Shown here: one piece after another, positions 1 through 5,208 of the stretch | Numbering within the stretch: the stretch's first letter is position 1 | Layout of the letters: each line of letters starts with the position of its first letter | Assembly (NCBI GenBank): GCA_016208525.1 | Contig: JACQYJ010000080.1 | Span: 1 to 5,208 of the forward strand | Source of the DNA: Deltaproteobacteria bacterium | GTDB lineage: Bacteria > Desulfobacterota > JAENJC01 | DNA: 5,208 nt | Direction of reading: 5' to 3' | Notes under the pieces: generated by a model | Databases searched by the model: none | What the model saw: the letters and a program-made list of their open reading frames with translations, nothing else | What the model was told of the DNA's origin: nothing | Made by a program: the position numbers and the translations under genes

Positions 1-993
1 CGCCTTATCGGCTATCAGGAGGGGATGGAAAGGGTAGGGGGGTGCTGCTCCATTGACGACCTCAATGATGCAAGACGTGTGTCAGACCAGCTCGGTATCC
101 CATTCTATGTCATAAACCTCGAAAACGCATTCCGTGAAAAGGTCATAGAAAGGTTCATATCCGAATACCTCGCGGGCAGGACGCCTAATCCCTGTGTCCT
201 CTGCAACCAGAGACTCAAGTTCGAGATACTCCTGAATAAGGCCAGAGAACTTGAAGCAGATTATCTTGCCACAGGCCACTACGCCAGGATAAACTTCGAT
301 GAAACATCTTGCAGATATCAGCTTGTTAAAGGTGTCGACCCCGGAAAGGACCAGTCGTACTTCCTCTTTACACTGACCCAGGAGCAGCTTAATAGCGCCC
401 TCTTCCCACTCGGAGGGATGAAAAAGGAAGAGGTAAGGAGGCTTGCTCAAAGATATAATCTTAAAGTTGCCGAAAAGGTGGAGAGTCAGTAGATATGCTT
501 CATCCCTGATAACAACTATTCAAAGTTTATACTTGAAAAGGCAACCCCAGATGCTGTAAAGCCGGGTGATATTATAGACACAAGCGAGAAGGTCATTGGC
601 AGACACTCCGGCATCCACAACTACACCATAGGGCAGAGGAAAGGGCTTGGCATCTCCTCGCCGAAGCCTCTTTATGTGACAGGGTTTGACCTGAGTAAGA
701 ATCATGTGATTGTCGGAGAAGAAGAGCGGCTTTTTTCAGATGCGCTTGTTGTTGATGATGTAAACTGGCTTTCTATCCCAAAACCAGAGGAAGAGATTGA
801 GGCAAAGGTAAAGATACGGTACAGGCATGACGGAGAAGATGCCGTGCTGGTGCCTGTTGATTCCAGTAAGGTCAGGATAGAGTTCAGGAAGCCTGTAAAA
901 TCCATAACTCCAGGCCAGGCCGCCGTATTCTATAATGGCGACATAGCGCTGGGGGGAGGGTGGATAAAGGGCTCAGTTTCCCGAGATATGTAG
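1..993 (+). pseudogene. mnmA: tRNA-specific 2-thiouridylase MnmA, 5' end off window, interrupted by an amber codon
   Basis: MnmA activates U34 of tRNA Lys, Glu and Gln with ATP and installs sulfur to give 2-thiouridine; it is cytoplasmic. The frame is already open at base 1, so about 40 N-terminal codons, including the PP-loop SGGVDSS motif, are off the left edge. Visible family marks are GGCCSIDD, AGRTPNPCVLCNQ (the cysteine of LCN, 202-204, is the first catalytic Cys), ATGHYARI, KDQSYFL, YTIGQRKGLGI and the C-terminal TPGQAAVFYNGD...LGGGWI. The same frame continues to a TAG at 991-993. It is broken once, by TAG at 490-492 in the conserved SQ-E-ICF motif. The product would stop before the second catalytic Cys (496-498) and the whole C-terminal domain, so it should be inactive. 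The first ATG in the window, at base 25, is internal and not the real start. Identity is very secure; pseudogene status depends on the TAG being genuine. Confidence 0.93.
490..492 (+). other. In-frame amber codon in mnmA
   Basis: The sequence reads E-S-Q-stop-I-C-F. Homologues normally have Glu here (SQEICF), so a single G-to-T change, GAG to TAG, explains it. Frame and similarity continue perfectly on the other side, so there is no indel. The next TGC (496-498) encodes the second catalytic cysteine. Confidence 0.9.
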
Positions 994-1001
994 CCTATCT
1001 C
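983..1001. terminator. Small inverted repeat over the convergent mnmA/cysNC stop codons
   Basis: GAGATA (983-988) and TATCTC (996-1001) form a 6-bp stem with a 7-base loop. The loop contains the mnmA stop codon and the single base separating the two genes. It is symmetric and could act weakly in both directions. It is GC-poor and has no T-run on either side, so it does not meet the usual standard for an intrinsic terminator. It may be chance. Confidence 0.2.
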
Positions 1002-1141
1002 CTGTTCTCTAACAGACGAATAATCCTGTCAACGCTTTCATCAACACTCAGTTTATCGGTATCCAGGACAATGTCTGGCGACTTCGGCACGTCATAAGGC
1101 GCCGATACCCCTGGGAACTCCTTCAGCTCGCCTTTTTCAGC
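995..1141 (-). pseudogene. cysC: Detached C-terminal fragment of the APS kinase (CysC) domain of cysNC
   Basis: Reading the minus strand from 1141 gives AEKGELKEFPGVSAPYDVP, then SPDIVLDTDKLSVDESVDRI and a TAG at 997-995. This is the normal C-terminus of APS kinase: the GE(L/I)..F.G...PY motif, the LDT strand and the closing helix. It lies in a different frame from the upstream CysNC reading frame, which runs out at 1123. Between the two, the family's FIEVYV...CE.RD.KGLY.K region is absent, so a deletion rather than a simple one-base slip separated this tail from its gene. It has no start codon or ribosome site of its own and should not be translated. Its stop lies one base from the mnmA stop. 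Confidence 0.85.
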
Positions 1142-2850
1142 CCTTCTCCTATCAGCTTTCTGGCCTTTTCTCTGACATCTTCGCTTGGAGCCACAAAGGC
1201 GCAGATGCAGATCAGACCTGAATTATTTATAATACGAGCTACTTCTGCGGCCCGGCGGAGGTTTTCTGAGCGCTCATTTGCCGTATATCCGAGGTCCTTG
1301 CTTATACCGAGGCGCATGTCAGCGCCGTCAAGGACTGTAACCGCCCGGCCATTCTCAAATAGACGCCTCTCCAGTGCATAGGCAATTGTCGTCTTTCCGG
1401 CGCCAGTGAGGCCTGTAAGTAATATAGATAAGGGCTTGTGGCCGTAACGCTCCAGCCTTTCGCCTTCCAACACCCGGCTTGTCCGTCTTTGAAGTAGCTC
1501 ATCTGATACCGCTATATCCCAGAAGCTCTTGGCCTCTCCTCCCGCTGCCTCACGGTCAATGATCATTCCTGCGCCCACTGTGCCGAAGGTGAGCCGGTCT
1601 ATGATGATAAAGGCTCCTGTGGTACGGTTCTTCTTATATGGATCGAAGGGTATGGGACGCTCCAGAGAAATGTGGCAGCGTCCAACCTCATTCATCTTCA
1701 GCTCTTGTGTCTCCTCGCTGTCAAGGGAATTGATGTTGATCCTGTAGTGGAGGCTGGAAACAGTCCCTCCTACCAGGTTAGATGTCTGTTTGAAAAGGTA
1801 TTTGTTCCCGGGTAGCATGGACTGCTCGGTCATCCATACAACCAATGCCTCCAACTCCCTCCCGACCTTTGATGTATTGTCGGGACGGGCGAACATGTCC
1901 CCGCGGCTCACGTCTATTTCGTCTTCGAGGGTGACAGTCACTGCAAGTGGAGGGAAAGCCTCTTCCAGGTTCCCGTCGAATGTGACTATATCCTTAACCC
2001 GGCTCTTCTGGCCGCTGGGAAAGGCGATGAGCTCGTCTCCAGGACGAAGGATCCCTGATGCCATAGTGCCTGCGAAACCTCTGAAGTTAAGGTCCGGTCG
2101 GATTACATACTGGACGGGAAGACGGAGGTCAATGAGGTTCCGGTCTGAGGATATATGTATAGTCTCAAGATAGTTGAGGAGGGGGCCGGACTTGAACCAG
2201 GGCATATTACAGCTGACCTCAACCACATTGTCACCCTTAAGGGCAGAGATTGGAATAAAATGGATGTCGTCTATATCAAGCCTTGCAGAGAACTCACTGT
2301 AATCCTTGCATATCTTGTCAAAGACTTCTTCGTCGTACCTTACAATATCCATCTTATTGACTGCGACAACTATGTGTTTTATCCCAAGGAGGGCGCAGAT
2401 GAAGGAGTGCCTCTTGGTCTGCGGAAGTACGCCGTATCGTGCGTCAATGAGGATGACAGCCAGATCACAGGTGGATGCGCCTGTTGCCATGTTTCGGGTA
2501 TACTGCTCATGACCTGGTGTGTCGGCTATTATAAACTTGCGCTTTTCCGTTGAGAAGTAGCGATAGGCGACATCGATTGTGATCCCCTGCTCCCTCTCTG
2601 CGGCAAGGCCGTCAACCAGGAGGGAGAGGTCCAGTTCTTCACCCGCTGAGCCTTTCTTTGCGCTATCCTTTTTTATTGCGGCAAGCTGGTCTTCGTAAAT
2701 GAGCTTTGTATCGTGCAAAAGCCTGCCGATAAGGGTGCTCTTCCCGTCGTCAACTGAGCCGCAGCTGAAAAGCCTCAGAAGTTCTTTGTTCTCCTGGCGT
2801 TTAAGATAGGCAAGAATATCCTTTTCTATAAGTTCCTGTTCGTTAACCAT
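1123..2850 (-). CDS. cysNC: CysNC: sulfate adenylyltransferase GTPase subunit fused to a truncated APS kinase domain
   Basis: CysN hydrolyses GTP to drive APS synthesis by the CysD subunit; the fused CysC domain phosphorylates APS to PAPS. Residues 31-38 are the G1 loop (GSVDDGKS), 110-114 DTPGH, 165-168 NKMD and 202-206 SALKG. Translation-factor-like beta-barrel domains follow to about residue 430. The APS kinase domain starts near 470, with Walker A GLTGAGKT at 480-487, LDGADMR at 507-513 and DLGYT...RSENLRR at 519-533. The frame ends at residue 575, whereas bifunctional CysNC proteins usually have about 630-640. The last five residues are out of frame because about 25 codons are missing after residue 570 (GEG). 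The GTPase part looks complete; the kinase lacks its conserved RD.KGLY region and C-terminus and is probably inactive. The ATG at 2850 is supported by GGGAGGG ten bases upstream and directly abuts the cysD stop, so the two genes are co-transcribed. Confidence 0.93.
   Translation of the reverse strand: MVNEQELIEKDILAYLKRQENKELLRLFSCGSVDDGKSTLIGRLLHDTKLIYEDQLAAIKKDSAKKGSAGEELDLSLLVDGLAAEREQGITIDVAYRYFSTEKRKFIIADTPGHEQYTRNMATGASTCDLAVILIDARYGVLPQTKRHSFICALLGIKHIVVAVNKMDIVRYDEEVFDKICKDYSEFSARLDIDDIHFIPISALKGDNVVEVSCNMPWFKSGPLLNYLETIHISSDRNLIDLRLPVQYVIRPDLNFRGFAGTMASGILRPGDELIAFPSGQKSRVKDIVTFDGNLEEAFPPLAVTVTLEDEIDVSRGDMFARPDNTSKVGRELEALVVWMTEQSMLPGNKYLFKQTSNLVGGTVSSLHYRININSLDSEETQELKMNEVGRCHISLERPIPFDPYKKNRTTGAFIIIDRLTFGTVGAGMIIDREAAGGEAKSFWDIAVSDELLQRRTSRVLEGERLERYGHKPLSILLTGLTGAGKTTIAYALERRLFENGRAVTVLDGADMRLGISKDLGYTANERSENLRRAAEVARIINNSGLICICAFVAPSEDVREKARKLIGEGLKKAS
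1139..1143 (-). other. Deletion and frame-change junction in cysC
   Basis: Left of the junction the frame reads REKARKLIGEG (GGG codon at 1143-1141). Right of it the homologous reading AEKGELKEF starts at 1141. By family alignment from memory about 25 residues are lost. The frame relation requires a loss of 3n+1 bases, so about 73-79. The exact breakpoint cannot be fixed without an intact relative. Confidence 0.75.
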
Positions 2851-2860
2851 CTAAAAATAT

Positions 2861-2867
2861 CCCTCCC
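2861..2867 (-). promoter_or_regulatory. Ribosome binding site of cysNC inside the cysD 3' end
   Basis: GGGAGGG lies in the last codons of cysD, ten bases before the ATG at 2850. Spacing is at the long end of normal. Since cysD stops right at the cysN start, translational coupling is likely. Confidence 0.65.
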
Positions 2868-3054
2868 GTTTCTTCTTCTCCATGGAGGCCGCCTCGTCGT
2901 GATCAATCATACGCCCCTGTCTCTCTGACTGCTTTGTCAGGAGCATCTCCTGGATGATCTCAGGTAGGGTGGCGGAGGTTGACTCTATTGCCCCGGAAAG
3001 GGGATAGCAACCGAGAGTGCGGAAGCGGACCATCTTCATCTCCGGCTTTTCTCC

Positions 3055-3071
3055 TGGATGAAAGCGAAGGG
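3055..3071 (-). other. Deletion and frame-change junction in cysD
   Basis: The N-terminal frame is recognisable to VFPF (codon 186, 3068-3066). The C-terminal frame is recognisable from PGEK (CCA at 3057-3055), perhaps from RFH just before it. The frame relation needs a loss of 3n+1 bases, estimated at 135-150. The missing conserved residues rule out a programmed frameshift as the full explanation. Confidence 0.75.
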
Positions 3072-3629
3072 GAAGACCCTGATGGACTCGCCCTTTTTGA
3101 CCTTTCCGTTGTATATATTCCAGAGCTCAGGGCGCTGGTTCTTTGGGTCCCACTGGTGCTTTCTGTCCCGGAAAGAGTATATGCGCTCTTTGGCTCTTGA
3201 CTTCTCCTCGTCACGCCTTGCTCCTCCGAATGCCGCATCATACCCCCCTTCATCCAGGGCCTGGCGAAGAGACTCCGTTTTCATCACGTTTGTGTATATG
3301 CTGGAACCGTAGTCAAAGGGGTTGATGTTCTTCTCTACGCCTTCCTTATTGATATGTACTATGAGTTCAAACCTGTGTTTCTTGCAGAAGCTGTCGCGGA
3401 ATGTGATCATATCCCTGAACTTCCATGTTGTATCAACATGGAGCAAAGGGAATGGAAGAGGAGCGGGGTGAAACGCCTTCCTCGCAAGGTGAACGAGTAC
3501 AGATGAGTCTTTCCCTATGGAATATAGCATCACAGGGTTGTCAAACTCCGCCGCCACCTCGCGGATGATGTGGATCGATTCAGCTTCAAGCTGTTTCAGA
3601 TGGGTCAGGTTGTACGAGGTCATCTTATT

Positions 3630-3634
3630 TCCTT
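3630..3634 (-). promoter_or_regulatory. Ribosome binding site of cysD
   Basis: AAGGA on the minus strand, six bases before the ATG at 3623-3621. It supports this start, which also gives the usual CysD N-terminus (LTHLKQLEAESIHIIREVAA). Confidence 0.7.
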
Positions 3635-3681
3635 AGAGTATTGATATTGGAGATAGGGTTAAATCCTTAATTAGAGCCTAA

Positions 3682-3710
3682 AATATAAATTACGTCTATA
3701 TATTTGTCAA
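3682..3710 (-). promoter_or_regulatory. Sigma-70 type promoter of the cysD-cysNC operon
   Basis: On the minus strand TTGACA (3710-3705) is a perfect -35 box. A 17-base spacer separates it from TATATT (3687-3682), which matches five of six -10 positions. Transcription would start near 3675, leaving a leader of about 50 bases to the cysD ATG. I see no riboswitch or clear operator in that leader. The intact promoter contrasts with the damaged genes it serves, which fits recent inactivation or sequence error. Confidence 0.7.
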
Positions 3711-3861
3711 ACGATTATTTTCCCTGGCAGGAGACAAATTGACTGCGTGAGTTGGATGCATACATTTCCCACCTGAATCCTGCAATCGAACCACAGAGCA
3801 CACAGAAGAAACCCTTTAATAGAAAGGGAAAAACCTTGTGAGGCAATTGCAAAACTATTTG

Positions 3862-3967
3862 AACCACGGAGTTCACAGAGATTAATCAGAGAAACACAGA
3901 GGTTTTTCTTAAATATTATAATTTTGTCCTCTGTGCCTCTCATCTTTTCTCGGTGTCCTCTGTGGTT
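3862..3967. repeat. Main imperfect hairpin of the repeat cluster
   Basis: The left arm (3862-3902, AACCACGGAG...ACACAGAGG) is complementary, with scattered mismatches, to the right arm (3928-3967, CCTCTGTGCC...CTCTGTGGTT). Each arm is about 40 bases, around an AT-rich loop of 25 bases. It is the most complete unit in the cluster and would fold strongly in RNA from either strand. Confidence 0.7.
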
Positions 3968-3999
3968 AAGGACTTTTGCAAGAGGCTCTTGTTTTAAAT

Positions 4000-4077
4000 C
4001 TTTTCTCTGTGCACTCAAAAGATGACTTTTAAGAACCATTTTTAAAGTCAAAATCATAAGGACACAGAGAAGAAAAG
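4000..4077. repeat. Nested inverted repeat in the repeat cluster
   Basis: Outer arms CTTTTCTCTGTG (4000-4011) and CACAGAGAAGAAAAG (4063-4077) pair with a small bulge. Inside, TGACTTTTAA (4023-4032) and TTTAAAGTCA (4041-4050) form a second stem with one mismatch and an 8-base loop. The right outer arm could instead pair with the CTCTGTGG copies at 4109-4128, so alternative folds exist. Confidence 0.5.
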
Positions 4078-4108
4078 GGTTTTAAAAGGTTTTTATACTC
4101 AAAATTTA

Positions 4109-4126
4109 TCTCTGTGGTCTCTGTGG
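4109..4126. repeat. Perfect tandem 9-bp duplication TCTCTGTGG
   Basis: TCTCTGTGG is present twice back to back (4109-4117, 4118-4126) at the right end of the repeat cluster. Confidence 0.8.
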
Positions 4127-4129
4127 TTT

Positions 4130-4250
4130 GCAGTTTTTAAGTCCCATATATAAAAGTTTACATAATATATCTTATGCGACATTGATGGTATTAAAGATTA
4201 TAGAACATAGAGCACCGTCTATAAAATATTATATCTGATATTTTATATAG
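4130..4250. other. AT-rich intergenic stretch with a palindrome after rluA
   Basis: No gene is seen here. CTATAAAATAT (4219-4229) and ATATTTTATATAG (4238-4250) form an AT-only inverted repeat ending right at the stop codon of the minus-strand pseudouridine synthase gene. It could stall or protect the 3' end of that mRNA, but it lacks the GC-rich stem and T-tract of an intrinsic terminator. The other unassigned stretch of the gap, 3711-3787, shows nothing I recognise. Confidence 0.3.
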
Positions 4251-5201
4251 TTACAATCTATTATTAATAAATAGTCTTAAGTCTTCAGGCGTCTCTGCTT
4301 CGATTTTAAGTGTAATACCAAGTACCGGATGTTTGAACGAAAGAGTTGACGCATGAAGTGCATGTCTGCTTAAAAGAAGTTCATTCTTTAATTCCTCAGT
4401 AAACCCGTCTTCTATGAATCTCAGGAACAGCCGCTCGTCCTTGTATATCTTGTCTCCAACCAGCGGATGGCCGATTGCTGAAAGATGCACCCTGATCTGG
4501 TGCTGCCGCCCTGTCTTTGGCCTGGCATTCACCATAGTGCATCCATTTAACCTCTTTAAAACCGTGTACTCTGTTATGGAGGGCGCTCCTGACCCTTTGT
4601 CTGCCGCCATCTTTATCTTTACCGTAGATTTCTCATCACTGCATATCGGAATATCTATAACACCCCCATCATCCTTCATTTCTCCAAATACTATTGCAGT
4701 GTACTCCTTTTCAATATTACGTCCCACAAAGGCTTCTGCAAGCCTGCGGGCTATTGCAGTTGAGCGTGCGATAAGGACGATTCCGCTCGTTTCACGGTCT
4801 ATCCTGTGGGCCAGATAGAGTTCTCTGGAGCTTCTCTGTCTTCTAAGCTGCTGGATAAGATCGTTTTTGCCCCAGGGGTTAGTGGAATGAACAGACATGT
4901 CGTGCGGCTTGTTTACGACAAGGAGATGGTCGTCTTCGTAGAGGACAGGTATATCTACATCCTGAACCGTCTCTTCCTTTTTATCATAAAGGAAGACCAC
5001 TTCATCGCTTGTCCGCACGATGCTGCCCTTCTTGAGCTTCCTTGCTTTCTTGACAAGCCTTGTTTTAATTATATTGTGGATCTCGTTTCTCGAATACCGG
5101 AGGAGCCTTGTCTTCATGAACTCATCGAGCCGTAGTCCGGAGTGATGCGGTTCTACCCTGAAAGTAACTTCTACCTGATGGAACTGTCCTGAATTATTCA
5201 C
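4251..5201 (-). CDS. RluA-family ribosomal RNA pseudouridine synthase with N-terminal S4 domain
   Basis: This enzyme isomerises specific uridines in structured RNA, usually 23S rRNA, to pseudouridine. The N-terminal S4-like RNA-binding region is at about residues 22-70 (LRLDEFMKTRLLRYSRNEIH). The catalytic domain contains LYEDDHLLVVNKPHDMSVH (87-105) and LAHRIDRETSGIVLIARS (130-147) with catalytic Asp135. It also has ARPKTGRQHQIRVHLSAIGH (226-245) and ALHA..L.F.HP near the C-terminus. Length 316 is normal for RluC/RluD-type members. I cannot tell which rRNA site it modifies, so no symbol is given. The start used is GTG at 5201. GGAGGG lies only one base before it, too close for a normal ribosome site, and the frame is open to the window edge. 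The real start may therefore be upstream, off the window. No in-frame ATG occurs before residue 29, which would cut the S4 domain. Undamaged, unlike its neighbours. Confidence 0.92.
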   Translation of the reverse strand: MNNSGQFHQVEVTFRVEPHHSGLRLDEFMKTRLLRYSRNEIHNIIKTRLVKKARKLKKGSIVRTSDEVVFLYDKKEETVQDVDIPVLYEDDHLLVVNKPHDMSVHSTNPWGKNDLIQQLRRQRSSRELYLAHRIDRETSGIVLIARSTAIARRLAEAFVGRNIEKEYTAIVFGEMKDDGGVIDIPICSDEKSTVKIKMAADKGSGAPSITEYTVLKRLNGCTMVNARPKTGRQHQIRVHLSAIGHPLVGDKIYKDERLFLRFIEDGFTEELKNELLLSRHALHASTLSFKHPVLGITLKIEAETPEDLRLFINNRL

Positions 5202-5208
5202 ACCCTCC

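Larger units (their letters stand above)
2851..3623 (-). pseudogene. cysD: Sulfate adenylyltransferase subunit 2 (CysD), internal deletion with frame change
   Basis: CysD is the catalytic PP-loop subunit of ATP sulfurylase, converting sulfate and ATP to APS with CysN. From the ATG at 3623 the frame shows the PP-loop SIGKDSS (residues 35-41), LLHVDTTWKF, GGARRDEEKSRAKERIYSFR (133-152) and QRPELWN...GESIRVFPF (163-186). It then runs out of frame to a TGA at 3036. The C-terminus follows in another frame, from about 3057: PGEKPEMKMVRFRTLGCYP, then LPEIIQEMLLTKQSERQGRM and KKKREGYF with TAG at 2853-2851. The family segment between them (NWTELD.W.YI...IP..PLYFA...) is absent. Remaining codons total about 254 against the usual 300 or so, a loss of about 45-50. 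CysD should therefore be inactive. AAGGA six bases upstream supports the start. It is first in a cysD-cysNC operon behind a clear promoter. Confidence 0.92.
3788..4129. repeat. Cluster of AACCACAGAG/CTCTGTGGTT intergenic repeats
   Basis: Units related to AACCACAGAG..CACAGAG occur in plus orientation near 3789-3806, 3862-3880 and 3888-3902. In inverse orientation they occur at 3928-3967, 4000-4011 and 4109-4128. They pair into imperfect hairpins. This family is common between genes in many Deltaproteobacteria, Nitrospirota and similar genomes. Translation of it yields the familiar spurious NHRGHRE and NLCVSL-type peptides, so the open frame at 3707-4057 on the minus strand is not a gene. The function is unknown to me; a non-autonomous mobile or transcript-structuring element is possible. 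Confidence 0.75.

Noticed and set aside
490..492. Pyrrolysine or another designed amber insertion in MnmA
   Set aside because: The position is a conserved Glu in the family, there is no reason for a special residue, and other genes here use TAG as their stop. Nonsense mutation or sequence error is simpler.
2155..2553. Plus-strand open frame of 132 codons, and other plus-strand frames at 1529-1747, 1790-2173 and 2306-2512
   Set aside because: All are antisense to strongly conserved CysNC coding sequence and resemble no family.
3036..3071. Programmed frameshift joining the two parts of CysD (or of CysC at 1139-1143)
   Set aside because: A frameshift alone would keep all conserved residues. 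Here blocks of about 45-50 (CysD) and 25 (CysC) residues are missing, and no slippery heptamer with a stimulatory structure is apparent.
2960..3253. Minus-strand frame of 97 codons, and plus-strand frames at 2979-3325, overlapping cysD
   Set aside because: Shadow frames of cysD. They are low-complexity Ser/Arg-rich peptides without family features.
3979..3991. Perfect palindrome CAAGAGGCTCTTG followed by TTTT, as a terminator
   Set aside because: The usable stem is only about 5 bp with a 3-base loop and the T-run is short. It lies inside the repeat cluster with no gene ending nearby on the plus strand.
3707..4057. Minus-strand open frame of 116 codons in the rluA-cysD gap
   Set aside because: It is a translation of the AACCACAGAG repeat cluster, with the typical NHRGHRE / NLCVSL peptide. 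It overlaps the cysD -35 box and has no good start context.
3788..4129. CRISPR array
   Set aside because: Repeat units vary in length and sequence, occur in both orientations, and lack regular spacers or cas genes.
4414..5135. Plus-strand open frames opposite the pseudouridine synthase (4414-4818, 4806-5135)
   Set aside because: They are antisense to catalytic motifs of a clearly conserved gene; no family resemblance or ribosome site.

Overview
The window carries four protein-coding loci of ordinary bacterial housekeeping metabolism. Coding DNA looks roughly balanced in GC, while the one long intergenic gap is clearly AT-rich. The MnmA, CysD and CysNC proteins resemble those of Deltaproteobacteria or Nitrospirota-like environmental Gram-negatives, and the intergenic AACCACAGAG-type repeats are common in genomes of that kind. 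This placement is an impression from memory, not a computed one.

Layout, left to right. Positions 1-993 (+) hold most of mnmA (tRNA 2-thiouridylase). Its 5' end is off the window, and an in-frame amber codon at 490-492 lies two codons before the second catalytic cysteine. One base later, convergent, comes a sulfate-activation operon on the minus strand: cysD (3623 to 2851), then cysNC (2850 to 995). A near-consensus sigma-70 promoter (3710-3682) precedes cysD. CysD and CysN together form ATP sulfurylase (sulfate to APS), and the CysC domain fused to CysN is APS kinase (APS to PAPS). Positions 3711-4250 are a non-coding gap holding a cluster of imperfect inverted and direct repeats. Positions 4251-5201 (-) encode an intact RluA-family pseudouridine synthase with an S4 domain.

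The striking feature is damage. cysD has lost an internal segment of about 45-50 codons, with a frame change. The CysC domain of cysNC has lost about 25 codons, also with a frame change. mnmA has a nonsense codon. The sequence on both sides of each lesion is otherwise well conserved, so these are recent pseudogenization events or errors in the sequence or assembly. If real, this locus can make neither active ATP sulfurylase, nor APS kinase, nor MnmA. rluA and the CysN part are undamaged.

I found no evidence of a novel system, CRISPR array, RNA gene, phage or insertion sequence. The points worth following up are the three clustered lesions, the same-frame TAG|ATG junction between cysD and cysN, and the repeat cluster.
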